Source: Sporocytophaga sp.
GTDB lineage: Bacteria > Bacteroidota > Bacteroidia > Cytophagales > Cytophagaceae
Direction of reading: 5' to 3'
Assembly: GCF_017745095.1 (NCBI RefSeq)
Contig: NZ_JAGHZZ010000008.1
Location: 237,830 to 301,829, forward strand
Length of the DNA: 64,000 bases
A program made the position numbers and the translations under genes. The notes under the pieces were generated by a model that did no database searches, had not been told where the DNA came from, and saw nothing but the letters and a program-made list of their open reading frames with translations. Below, piece after piece: positions 28,730 to 37,209 of the stretch (its first letter is position 1; the number at the start of each line of letters is the position of its first letter).

Positions 28730-30586
28730 ATGAAAAAGAAAGTTGAAATTCTGGCTCCTGCCAAGAATTTATATCAGGGCATGGCTGCCATTAATGCCGG
28801 TGCTGATGCAGTATATATTGGTGCACCTCAGTTCGGCGCGCGAAGCAATGCTACCAATCCGGTAGAAGATATAGCACAATTGGTGGAATATGCCCATCTT
28901 TTCAAGGCAAAGGTTTATGTCGTTCTCAATACCATCTTATATGACAATGAATTGGAAACCTGCCGAGAACTTATTTATGAACTATATGAAATCGGTGTAG
29001 ATGCATTGATTGTTCAGGATATGGCTATCCTGGAAATGGACCTCCCTCCGATTGTCATTCATGCCAGCACACAGGCAAATAACAGAGATCCCAAACACGT
29101 TAAATTCCTCGCAGATGCAGGAATCAAGCAAGTCGTACTTGCTAGAGAATTAAATCTGGACCAGATAAAGGAGATACGAAATGCTACGGATGTAGAGCTT
29201 GAATTTTTCGTATCCGGGGCCCTATGCGTTTCTTTCAGTGGTAACTGCTACATGAGTGTTGCCAATGGTGAACGTAGCGCCAACAGAGGCTCTTGTGCAC
29301 AAAACTGCAGATTACCATACAGACTTTTTGATGGAAAAGGTGAAACCCTGATAGAAAACAGTCATTTATTATCGATAAAAGACCTTGATCTTAGTGAGCA
29401 GCTGCCTAATCTGGTTGAGGCTGGTATTACATCATTTAAAATCGAAGGTCGTCTGAAGGACATTGTCTATGTTAAAAACAATGTTTCTTACTTGAGACAA
29501 AAGCTCGATGCCTTTCTGGAAAACAATGACAAGTTTAAGAAAGCTTCTTCAGGAAAAACGTTTTATAATTTCGTCCCGGAAATGGACAGAAGCTTCAACA
29601 GAGGCTATACAGACTATTTTCTGAATCACAGAAAAGAAAGAATAGGTTCCTGGGAAACTCCCAAATCTCAAGGACAAGAGATAGGTAAACTTATTGAAGT
29701 AAGAGGAAAAGGATACATCATTGAGAATTCAGACCTGTTAAACAATGGGGACGGTCTTTACTTTGTAAATGAACAAGGTGAAGCAGATGGAGCTCAGGTA
29801 AATGTAATCTTGAATAATGTAGTAATTCCAAATACCTTCAAGCCTATCAAAGAAGGCACAATGATTTACCGTAACTCAGATGCAGAGTTTAATAAGATAG
29901 TCGAAAGAGAAGATAGTGCAGTAAGAAAAATCAGTGTAAAGCTAAGATTCACTGAAACGAATGATGGATTCAAATTGACTGCAGTTGACGAAGACGGACA
30001 CACATGCAGCTCGTCCATTCTATCTGCTAAAGAGATCAGTAAAAGCGGAGAATCCATTTCAGGTATTAAGAAAAATCTTTCCAAAGCAGGAAGCACACCA
30101 TTCGTTGTCGATGAAATTAACATTGATTTATCTGATAACTGGTTTCTACCTACCTCTAAAATCAATGAAATCAGAAGAACCGTTCTGGATGAATTGATGG
30201 AAGTCCGAATAAAAGAATATCATCGCGAAGAATTCCAGATGACCAAAACAGATCATCCATATCCTGTTTCTCAACTTGATTTTACATACAATGTGTCCAA
30301 TAAAATGGCCAGAGCATTTTATCACAGGCATGGAGTAACAGATATTGAAAAAGCTTTCGAGTTGCAGTGGGATCCTGGCAAGTCACGTGTAATGGTTACA
30401 AAGTATTGTGTGAAATACGAATTAGGTAAATGCTGGAAATACAATAAAGAGACAATGGGAGAAAAACTATCTGAACCTCTTGTGCTGAAACACGGAGAAG
30501 TAGAGTATAAACTCAAATTCAACTGCAAGCCTTGTGAAATGGAGATCTGGGAAAAAGATGCTGAATTTGAGATAGAAGAGTATTAA
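28730..30586 (+). CDS. U32 family peptidase-like protein (tRNA uridine hydroxylation type)
   Basis: A 618-residue protein from the ATG at 28730, where the family-typical KKKVEILAPAKNLYQGMAAINAGADAVYIGAP begins. The TIM-barrel core contains FVSGALCVSFSGNCYMS and SANRGSCAQNCRLPYRL, the Cys signature of the U32/YegQ-TrhP group, and ITSFKIEGRLKD. Members of this group are called collagenase-like peptidases, but several (TrhP, YrrN/O, YdcP type) act in tRNA wobble-uridine hydroxylation, which I consider more likely. Four further Cys near the C-terminus (CVKYELGKC, NCKPC) may bind metal or Fe-S. Confidence 0.9.
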   Translation: MKKKVEILAPAKNLYQGMAAINAGADAVYIGAPQFGARSNATNPVEDIAQLVEYAHLFKAKVYVVLNTILYDNELETCRELIYELYEIGVDALIVQDMAILEMDLPPIVIHASTQANNRDPKHVKFLADAGIKQVVLARELNLDQIKEIRNATDVELEFFVSGALCVSFSGNCYMSVANGERSANRGSCAQNCRLPYRLFDGKGETLIENSHLLSIKDLDLSEQLPNLVEAGITSFKIEGRLKDIVYVKNNVSYLRQKLDAFLENNDKFKKASSGKTFYNFVPEMDRSFNRGYTDYFLNHRKERIGSWETPKSQGQEIGKLIEVRGKGYIIENSDLLNNGDGLYFVNEQGEADGAQVNVILNNVVIPNTFKPIKEGTMIYRNSDAEFNKIVEREDSAVRKISVKLRFTETNDGFKLTAVDEDGHTCSSSILSAKEISKSGESISGIKKNLSKAGSTPFVVDEINIDLSDNWFLPTSKINEIRRTVLDELMEVRIKEYHREEFQMTKTDHPYPVSQLDFTYNVSNKMARAFYHRHGVTDIEKAFELQWDPGKSRVMVTKYCVKYELGKCWKYNKETMGEKLSEPLVLKHGEVEYKLKFNCKPCEMEIWEKDAEFEIEEY

Positions 30587-30600
30587 ACATAACTGAGTTT

Positions 30601-30628
30601 AGAGAGCGTTGAGAAACGCTCTCTTTTT
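30601..30628 (+). terminator. Rho-independent terminator after the U32 gene
   Basis: AGAGAGCGTT pairs perfectly with AACGCTCTCT around the tetraloop GAGA, followed by TTTTT. It lies 14 bases after the stop. Confidence 0.93.
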
Positions 30629-30681
30629 ATGATTGAATTACATTTTTCAAACTCTTACAGCCCTATGAAGGAAATTGTCAA

Positions 30682-31116
30682 ATGAAAAAAACAGATGACT
30701 TTTTAATCAATCGAATAAAATGGAAAGCTGATAGTTATCATTTGCCTACAAAATCATCATTCTACTTTAAAGATCTTAATAGTGATCTTCAGCTTGACCT
30801 AAAAGCTTTCGTAGATCAAACAAACAGTGGCCCCCCTATATTATTTTTTACCAAACCGACAAAGGAATGGACTCTTATCTGCACACGACAAGTTATATTT
30901 AATGACAATCTAACTACAACTCATATTGATATTTCAGATATTGATTCAATGATCGCAACGGGTTGGGGAACAGAAAATCATGACAAAAATAAATTGCATC
31001 AACTTACTGTTACAGACAAAAAAAGTAATCAATACATTTTGCATGCCGACAAAGGCACTGACTTATTTGCTTTATGGAATATCCTTCTAATGATGAAAAG
31101 GATTTTAACTGACTGA
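30682..31116 (+). CDS. Small hypothetical protein
   Basis: A 144-residue protein with no signal peptide or membrane segment. I do not recognise it. The alternating strands in the middle (WTLICTRQVIF, HQLTVTDKKSNQYILHADKG) and a closing helix (DLFALWNILLMMKRIL) suggest a small PH-like beta fold. It opens a same-strand run of five short genes with modest spacing, which may be one transcript. Confidence 0.6.
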   Translation: MKKTDDFLINRIKWKADSYHLPTKSSFYFKDLNSDLQLDLKAFVDQTNSGPPILFFTKPTKEWTLICTRQVIFNDNLTTTHIDISDIDSMIATGWGTENHDKNKLHQLTVTDKKSNQYILHADKGTDLFALWNILLMMKRILTD

Positions 31117-31139
31117 TTAAATTTTTCAAACGCAGGACT

Positions 31140-31349
31140 ATGTTCAATCTAAACAGCAATGCAGAATATAAAATTGATAGAACCTGCAAGGATTGTAAAA
31201 ACATTGATTCATTTCCTCTGACTAAATTAGAAGCTGCTTTTGATCTTTTTGATCACCAGAAAATATGGAATGCAGATTGTTCAAAATGCGGTTCTAAAAA
31301 TTGTCAATCAACAAGCTGGCAAGGCCCTGAATTGAATCAGGAGTTATAG
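31140..31349 (+). CDS. Small CxxC-type zinc-ribbon-like protein
   Basis: A 69-residue protein with CKDC near residue 17 and CSKC near 50 plus a further Cys, a spacing consistent with a zinc ribbon. No other family feature is recognised. It starts 24 bases after the preceding gene. Metal binding is inferred from the Cys pairs only. Confidence 0.5.
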   Translation: MFNLNSNAEYKIDRTCKDCKNIDSFPLTKLEAAFDLFDHQKIWNADCSKCGSKNCQSTSWQGPELNQEL

Positions 31350-31382
31350 GATATCTGGGGAAATAATTTGAACCTGACATTT

Positions 31383-31700
31383 ATGGTGCAAGATGAAGAA
31401 TTATTACTTGCAAAACTTGATTACCTTCCAATGACATTAAAAGCAATAGATGAACAAAAATATCCAAAACATAAAATTGACATTTTAATCGAATCTATTT
31501 GTGTTCTTCTCTATGATAACACTTTTCAGTCAGAAGAGTATAGTAATGAGGAAAATGAACTAAGACAACGAATCGCCGAAGAAGTAAGACCAGAGCTTAT
31601 AAAAAGAAAAGATAAAATTCTGGAGGCCGAACTGCATATTATGGATTATATCAAGAACGTTGTTTTTCCTCAAATTGGTATTGCTTCTAATTTCAGATAA
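31383..31700 (+). CDS. Small hypothetical protein
   Basis: About 105 residues from the ATG at 31383; a TTG at 31368 would add five residues. It is predicted to be mostly helical, acidic and soluble (KLDYLPMTLKAIDEQ, LIESICVLLYDN, EEVRPELIKRKDKILEAELHIMDYI). I recognise no family. Confidence 0.5.
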   Translation: MVQDEELLLAKLDYLPMTLKAIDEQKYPKHKIDILIESICVLLYDNTFQSEEYSNEENELRQRIAEEVRPELIKRKDKILEAELHIMDYIKNVVFPQIGIASNFR

Positions 31701-31727
31701 TAATTATCCCAACTAAATAAAACTGAC

Positions 31728-31943
31728 ATGAACTTCTTTACAAGAAAAACGACCTGGTCAAATATAGAGTTTGCTCCTTTCAAACTTTGTATAGCCTCAT
31801 TTTATGTAATTGTTGGCTCATACTTTCATGACTTTTTTAGTCGTTATTATCTTCCCCTTATCATTGTATTTGCGGTTACAGTAATCTGGACGCTTTATAT
31901 GTGGGTGAGTAAAATGAAAAAGGGAAACAAGCCTAAATATTAA
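31728..31943 (+). CDS. Small two-pass membrane protein
   Basis: A 71-residue protein with two hydrophobic stretches, FKLCIASFYVIVGSYF (about 19-34) and LPLIIVFAVTVIWTLYMW (about 43-60), and a Lys-rich C-terminus (SKMKKGNKPKY). I recall similar short proteins next to unrelated genes in Bacteroidota, but no function is known. Confidence 0.55.
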   Translation: MNFFTRKTTWSNIEFAPFKLCIASFYVIVGSYFHDFFSRYYLPLIIVFAVTVIWTLYMWVSKMKKGNKPKY

Positions 31944-31960
31944 TTCATCTATAACTTTTA

Positions 31961-32414
31961 ATGAAAAAGAATTTATTTGATATCAATGCTGCTAACTCTG
32001 TCATAAGCAGGTCTGGTCAGTTGAAATCTAACAGTACCAACCTCTGGGGCGAAATGAATGCAACAGAAATGTTGCTTCACTGTAACTCATGTAACAGGCA
32101 GAATCTGGAGGAAAGCAGAGGTAATGAAAAAACGACTTTCAAGCAATTACTTTTAAGGATCCTAGCACTATATGTTGCTCCTGATTTTAAAAAAGGTATT
32201 AAAGGTGAAGAGACACATAATACAAAGGGTAAGATAGATAGTTCTTGTTTTGAAGAGCAAAGAGTTGAGTTCATCAATCTGATAAAAAGATTTCCAGAAA
32301 ACAAAAAAAGAGCTGACTTTAACCCATCCTGCATTTGGTAATATATCTACTAATGAAAGGGGTATTGCAACCTTTAAACACATGGATCATCATCTGAGAC
32401 AGTTTGGAGTTTAA
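31961..32414 (+). pseudogene. Frameshifted DUF1569 (DinB-like) gene
   Basis: The first frame (31961-32341, 126 codons) matches the N-terminal pattern of DUF1569 proteins: a helix, then WGEMNATEMLLHCNSC. It stops early. The next frame, entered just after an A7 run at 32303-32309, continues with the family's C-terminal pattern ELTLTHPAFGNISTNERG and ends HMDHHLRQFGV at a stop at 32412-32414. Removing one A restores a single frame of about 150 residues. So the gene carries a +1 frameshift in a homopolymer. This may be a true mutation, slippage or a sequencing error. Intact relatives are small DinB-fold proteins, possibly thiol-dependent enzymes. Confidence 0.75.
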
Positions 32415-32606
32415 TTAAATGATACTTTTATCCTCTAACCTTTGTTACAAGAAATATCAGACCAAGAACAATGAAATATGCAGCATACCCGGCCTCAGAA
32501 CAGATGGGATTCTTAATCGCATAGGTGTAAAAAAACTACCACATCCTAACCCTTCATTTACAGAAGAACTTTATGATGTGGTTATATTTTTGACCCACTT
32601 TTAGCT

Positions 32607-33416
32607 TTAAGCCTTCTTCATCTTACTAAAGCTGGCATTCAACTCAGCTAAAGTCTCATGAGCAGTCATATCAAATGAACAAGGCACTACAGATATATAG
32701 TTATTACTTAGTGCCCACTCATCCGTATCATGGCCATTGTCAAGGCTTACAAAGTTGCCATCCATCCAGAAATATCTTCTGCCTCTCGGATCTCTACGCT
32801 CTTCGAATTTCTCCTGCCATCTGGCCCTGGCTTGTCTGCAGACTTTTATCCCTTTGATCTTTCCTTTGGATTTGGCAGGAATGTTAACATTAAGTGCAAC
32901 ACCTTTCGGCATTCCTTTTTCAAGTACTTGTTTAGCTATCTGCTTAATGAATTTTCTTCCATGCTCCATTTCCGCATTTGGAGAATAATCACACAAAGAA
33001 AAGCCAATCGAAGGCATTCCTTCAATCGCTGCTTCCATCGCGGCAGACATTGTTCCCGAATACAGTACACTGATAGAAGAATTGCTTCCATGATTGATTC
33101 CACTAACAACCAGATCAGGTTTTCTTCCTTTAAGAACAAAGTCTTTAGCAAGCTTTACACAGTCTGCCGGAGTCCCGGAGCATTCGTAAGCTTTAACACC
33201 TTTGAAGATGTCTGTTTCGTCCAGACGAAGAGTATTACCGATAGTAATAGCGTGTCCCATTCCTGATTGCGGACCGCTTGGAGCTACTACAACCACTTCC
33301 CCAAGCTCCTTCATAATATCTACTAACAATCTGATTCCGTAAAAAGAAATTCCATCATCATTAGACACGAGTATCAGAGGCTTTTTCTTCGAAGCTGCCT
33401 TCTTTGCTGTAGCCAT
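32607..33416 (-). CDS. surE: 5'/3'-nucleotidase SurE
   Basis: A 269-residue metal-dependent phosphatase acting on nucleoside monophosphates and used in stationary-phase survival. After a short basic N-terminus comes ILVSNDDGISFYGIRLL (acidic metal ligands, about 16-32), VVVAPSGPQSGMGHAIT, the ECSGTPADCVKLA segment and DLVVSGINHGSNSSISVLYSGTM (about 100-122), all family hallmarks. It starts two bases after the ribBA stop on the same strand, so it is in that operon. Confidence 0.96.
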   Translation of the reverse strand: MATAKKAASKKKPLILVSNDDGISFYGIRLLVDIMKELGEVVVVAPSGPQSGMGHAITIGNTLRLDETDIFKGVKAYECSGTPADCVKLAKDFVLKGRKPDLVVSGINHGSNSSISVLYSGTMSAAMEAAIEGMPSIGFSLCDYSPNAEMEHGRKFIKQIAKQVLEKGMPKGVALNVNIPAKSKGKIKGIKVCRQARARWQEKFEERRDPRGRRYFWMDGNFVSLDNGHDTDEWALSNNYISVVPCSFDMTAHETLAELNASFSKMKKA

Positions 33417-33418
33417 GC

Positions 33419-34639
33419 TTATTTCTTTTTCGGATTAAGAATATTGTGTCCCATTTTATCTCTCTTGGTCATGAGATATTGTTCATTATAAGCGTTAGGA
33501 TTGATCTCCAGAGGAACAACATCAACGATTTCAAGACCATAACCTATCAAACCGGCTCTTTTCACTGGGTTATTGGTAATAAGCTTAAGCTTAGTGATAC
33601 CAAGTTCTCTTATGATCTGAGCGCCTACACCATAATCTCTTTCATCCATCTTAAAGCCAAGTTCAAGATTAGCTTCCACTGTATCTCTTCCCTGTTCCTG
33701 AAGCTTGTATGCCTTCAGCTTATTTAGAAGCCCAATGCCACGTCCTTCCTGATTCATATAAAGGACTAAACCTTTCCCCTCCTTCTCTACCATTTCCATT
33801 GCTTTATGCAACTGTGGACCACAATCACAACGGCATGAACCAAATATATCACCTGTAACACATGAGCTATGTACTCTTACAAGTACAGGTTCATCTTCTT
33901 TCCACGTTCCTTTAACCAAAGCAAGGTGCAGATCTTCCGTATTGGTCTGACGGAAAGCCAGTAATTCAAAGTCACCAAACTCTGTTGGCATTTTTACCCC
34001 AATCTCACTTTTTATCAAAGATTCATTTTTCAGTCTGTAAGCAATGAGATCTTTAATAGAGACAAGTTTCAGCTTAAATTTCTCAGCAACCTTTCTAAGA
34101 TCCGGAAGCCTTGCCATTGAACCATCTTCATTCATGATTTCCACAAGCACACCTGCGGGTTGAAACCCTGCAAGTCTTGCAAAATCTATAGCGGCTTCTG
34201 TATGCCCTGCTCTTCTGATAACACCACCTGTTTTAGCTTTCAGAGGAAAAATATGACCTGGCCTACCTAACTCTTCAGGCTTTATGGAAGGATCAGTAAG
34301 CGCTTTAATAGTTTTGGCCCTGTCACTTGCAGAGATACCTGTAGTACAACCGTGTCCTAAAAGATCAACAGATACTGTAAAAGGAGTATGATGCTGAGCA
34401 GTATTTCTGCCTACCATTAACTCTAGACCAAGTTCCTCGCAACGATCTTCTATTAATGGAGCACAGATCAATCCTCTTCCATGGGTAGCCATGAAATTGA
34501 CGATCTCAGGCGTAATGCATTCCGCTGCACAGATAAAATCCCCTTCATTTTCTCTGTCTTCATCATCAACAACGATGATTACATTTCCCTTTTTTATCTC
34601 AGCGATTGCTTCTTCTATTGTGTCTAATTTTTCTGACAT
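33419..34639 (-). CDS. ribBA: Bifunctional 3,4-dihydroxy-2-butanone-4-phosphate synthase / GTP cyclohydrolase II
   Basis: A 406-residue enzyme supplying both riboflavin precursors. The RibB half (about 1-205) has [31 protein letters not shown] and [16 protein letters not shown]. The RibA half (about 210-402) has the zinc-binding Cys in [18 protein letters not shown], then [21 protein letters not shown] and [18 protein letters not shown]. Both halves look complete. Neighbouring genes share the strand (two glycosyltransferases upstream, surE downstream). Confidence 0.97.
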   Translation of the reverse strand: MSEKLDTIEEAIAEIKKGNVIIVVDDEDRENEGDFICAAECITPEIVNFMATHGRGLICAPLIEDRCEELGLELMVGRNTAQHHTPFTVSVDLLGHGCTTGISASDRAKTIKALTDPSIKPEELGRPGHIFPLKAKTGGVIRRAGHTEAAIDFARLAGFQPAGVLVEIMNEDGSMARLPDLRKVAEKFKLKLVSIKDLIAYRLKNESLIKSEIGVKMPTEFGDFELLAFRQTNTEDLHLALVKGTWKEDEPVLVRVHSSCVTGDIFGSCRCDCGPQLHKAMEMVEKEGKGLVLYMNQEGRGIGLLNKLKAYKLQEQGRDTVEANLELGFKMDERDYGVGAQIIRELGITKLKLITNNPVKRAGLIGYGLEIVDVVPLEINPNAYNEQYLMTKRDKMGHNILNPKKK

Positions 34640-34670
34640 ATGAGCTTGCAGATTTAAAATTCTGCGAATA

Positions 34671-35843
34671 TTAATTTAATATTTTTCTAAATGCTTTTTC
34701 AAGCATGTCATTACTTACTTCCCAGTTAAAGTTTCTCTGGATATAAAGCCTCCCCTTTGCACCAATTTCTCTTGCGTAGTCAGGATCTGAAAGCAAATGC
34801 TGAATTGCTTTCACAAAAGATTCCTCATCATCACAAACCATAATTTCTTGGCCAGGTCTGGCTCCTAAAGCAGAATTAGCCAGAGAGGTAGTGATTGTCG
34901 GAATTCCCATTGCCATCGCTTCAAGCAACTTATTTTGCAAACCCGATCCGGAAAACAACGGAGCTACAAAGATTTTCGCTTTAGCCAGATAATCTCTGAT
35001 GTCATGAACAAAACCTGTAACAATCACATTTTCACTTTCAAGGTTTTGAACTTCAAGTGAAGGACTGGTTCCCGATAAACAAACTTTTATATCTTGTTTG
35101 TTCAATAAGGGCATTATCTGATTTACCAGGTATTTCGATGCTTGTATATTAGGATGATATCCCATATTTCCCGTAAATATGATATCATAACTTTTATCTT
35201 TCGGGAAAGAGCGGAAATTAAAAAATCCGCTGGAAATACCATTAGGAATAATATCCATCCTTTTTCTAATATCAGAAGGAAAAGCAGTAGCGTCCGACTC
35301 GGTAATGATGGAATAACCATTGAAATAAAAGAATGCTTTTGCTTCAAAGTCCCTTAATCTTTTCGCTTCAAGTTTTACCACTGGTTTTTCATACCATCTG
35401 GAAAACTTCACACGCTTGTACATGCCTTCAGACAATGCATCCATGTAATCGAGATAATATTTTGTATTTAGACTGAAGGGAATATTGACAACCAACCTCA
35501 CCAACTGTACATAGCACATATCAATCGATTGTGTTTTAAGGACTTTTTCAATCACATTTTTCATCCTTGAAGACTTAAAATAATTTACCTGAAACGGAAG
35601 ATTATTAAAAAGTCCTAAGCCAAGATTGATCAAGCGTTTTAGTTTGCTTGACTCTATTACTTCAATAGTTTTACAATATTGTTTGACTTCATTAAATTCT
35701 GCAGGAGACGGAGTTTTATCGGCAATACAAACCAGGTGAACCTCGTGATATTTGCTCAGTCCCTGAATCTGATAGAAGGCTCTCAGTTTATCTCCCTTGT
35801 CTATCGGATAAGGAAACCTGGACAGCGCTACTAGTATTTTCAT
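34671..35843 (-). CDS. Glycosyltransferase, GT4-like
   Basis: A 390-residue GT-B fold enzyme. The N-terminal domain starts [29 protein letters not shown], the acceptor-side Rossmann motif. The C-terminal domain contains [63 protein letters not shown], the last with the nucleotide-sugar contact pattern E-x7-E-like of GT4. The donor and acceptor are unknown; polysaccharide or LPS assembly is likely. It overlaps the upstream glycosyltransferase by four bases (ATGA), showing translational coupling. Confidence 0.88.
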   Translation of the reverse strand: MKILVALSRFPYPIDKGDKLRAFYQIQGLSKYHEVHLVCIADKTPSPAEFNEVKQYCKTIEVIESSKLKRLINLGLGLFNNLPFQVNYFKSSRMKNVIEKVLKTQSIDMCYVQLVRLVVNIPFSLNTKYYLDYMDALSEGMYKRVKFSRWYEKPVVKLEAKRLRDFEAKAFFYFNGYSIITESDATAFPSDIRKRMDIIPNGISSGFFNFRSFPKDKSYDIIFTGNMGYHPNIQASKYLVNQIMPLLNKQDIKVCLSGTSPSLEVQNLESENVIVTGFVHDIRDYLAKAKIFVAPLFSGSGLQNKLLEAMAMGIPTITTSLANSALGARPGQEIMVCDDEESFVKAIQHLLSDPDYAREIGAKGRLYIQRNFNWEVSNDMLEKAFRKILN

Positions 35844-37045
35844 GCCTTTTTCTTAATAATAAGTTGTTTATAAAAATCGATAAATGTTCTGGTCACTACT
35901 TGATTGGAATAGGTATTTTCTACAAGACGTCCGGCATTATTCCCAAGATTGCGGTATTTTTCAGTGTCTTTAAAATAATTTTTAATTTTCCCTATCCACT
36001 CTTCTTTCGTGTTTGCCAAAAGGATATTTTTTTCGTCTTCGCACATAATTCCTTCAGCCCCAATTGCAGAGGAAATAATTGCTTTATGCAAAGCCATTCC
36101 CTCTATTATTTTAACTCTCATGCCTCCTCCAGAAAGTAAAGGAACGGCCATTAAGTCATATTCCTGCATAAATTTAAGCGAATCCTCTATAAAGCCATGA
36201 ATAAAGACTCTATCCTGCTTTAATTTATAAATTTTTGGTGGAGTATTCTTCCCGGCAATATGCAACTCCAGTTGAGGAAGTGCTTTACTTAACTCTGGCC
36301 AAATATTTTCTACAAACCAAATTGCCGCTTCCTGATTAGGTCTCCAGTCAAGCGAGCCAAGCATGAAAATAGTGAAAGGCTTTTTAGGAACTTCCTCTTT
36401 GTGAAGAAATTTTTCAATTCCCACACCAAAGGGCACAACTTTTATAGATTTATTAATTCCAAGCGCCCTTAACCGTTCTCCATCATCGTATGTGATTGAG
36501 GCAATACCATCAAATTTATTATAGTAATCTTTCTCAAGTACTTTGAGTTTTTTTACCATATCATTGTAGAGGTATCTCTTAATAGGATTGGTCTTATTTT
36601 CTGCCAGCCTTTCCCAAATTACATATTCTACATTATGCGCTCTTATTACAAGGGGGCAATTACTGAATTTCTTTACAACATCAACATACCAGGCTACATA
36701 GGTCCCTTCAAACTGTATAATATCAAAAGTATTTTTTTTCAAAAGTCTTTCGATTGCTTGTAAAAAATCTTCAGATACAAACCTTTCCGCTATGTAAGGT
36801 AGTTTACCGCTAATAATATTTTTAACAGCTTTAAAAAAAGAGAACCTGGTATCCACAAAAACTGCTTCCTGATATACTAAACCAGGAACTACAGGTCCTT
36901 CCTGTAAATGTTTTGGTGTGTTAAGTGAGAGTAGATATACTTCGTGCCCCGCCCTTGCTGCTCCGGTAACAGTGTTGTATATCGCAATTGCACCTCCATC
37001 TGTTGGAGGATATGGCACTCGGGGACTAATGAATAAAATTTTCAA
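35840..37045 (-). CDS. Glycosyltransferase, GT4-like
   Basis: A 401-residue GT-B fold enzyme, similar in layout to its downstream neighbour. MKILFISPRVPYPPTDGGAIAIYNTV opens the N-terminal domain. The C-terminal domain has VVPFGVGIEKFLHKEE, IFMLGSLDWRPNQEAAIWFVENI and LLSGGGMRVKIIEGMALHKAIISSAIGAEGI, with the acidic donor-binding helix. Substrate unknown. It probably heads the minus-strand operon of the two glycosyltransferases, ribBA and surE. Confidence 0.88.
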   Translation of the reverse strand: MKILFISPRVPYPPTDGGAIAIYNTVTGAARAGHEVYLLSLNTPKHLQEGPVVPGLVYQEAVFVDTRFSFFKAVKNIISGKLPYIAERFVSEDFLQAIERLLKKNTFDIIQFEGTYVAWYVDVVKKFSNCPLVIRAHNVEYVIWERLAENKTNPIKRYLYNDMVKKLKVLEKDYYNKFDGIASITYDDGERLRALGINKSIKVVPFGVGIEKFLHKEEVPKKPFTIFMLGSLDWRPNQEAAIWFVENIWPELSKALPQLELHIAGKNTPPKIYKLKQDRVFIHGFIEDSLKFMQEYDLMAVPLLSGGGMRVKIIEGMALHKAIISSAIGAEGIMCEDEKNILLANTKEEWIGKIKNYFKDTEKYRNLGNNAGRLVENTYSNQVVTRTFIDFYKQLIIKKKA

Positions 37046-37209
37046 GTAAACCTCAATTAAATATTTACTGCTTCTGTGTGGACAACTTCAAAAGTCTTAG
37101 CCTTTGATTTTAATTTGCTGCCTTCTACCTCTTTACTCTGCAAAAGTAAACCTGACAGAGTTAAAAATTCAATTTAACAGTAACAATAATACAAAAAATG
37201 ATTTAAATG

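Noticed and set aside
30379-30392. CACGTG core inside the U32 gene as a parS candidate
   Set aside because: The flanking arms do not match the TGTTNCACGTGAAACA pattern.
32419-32604. 61-codon plus-strand frame before surE
   Set aside because: It follows the broken DUF1569 gene with no clear ribosome site or domain and extends into the convergent gene end.
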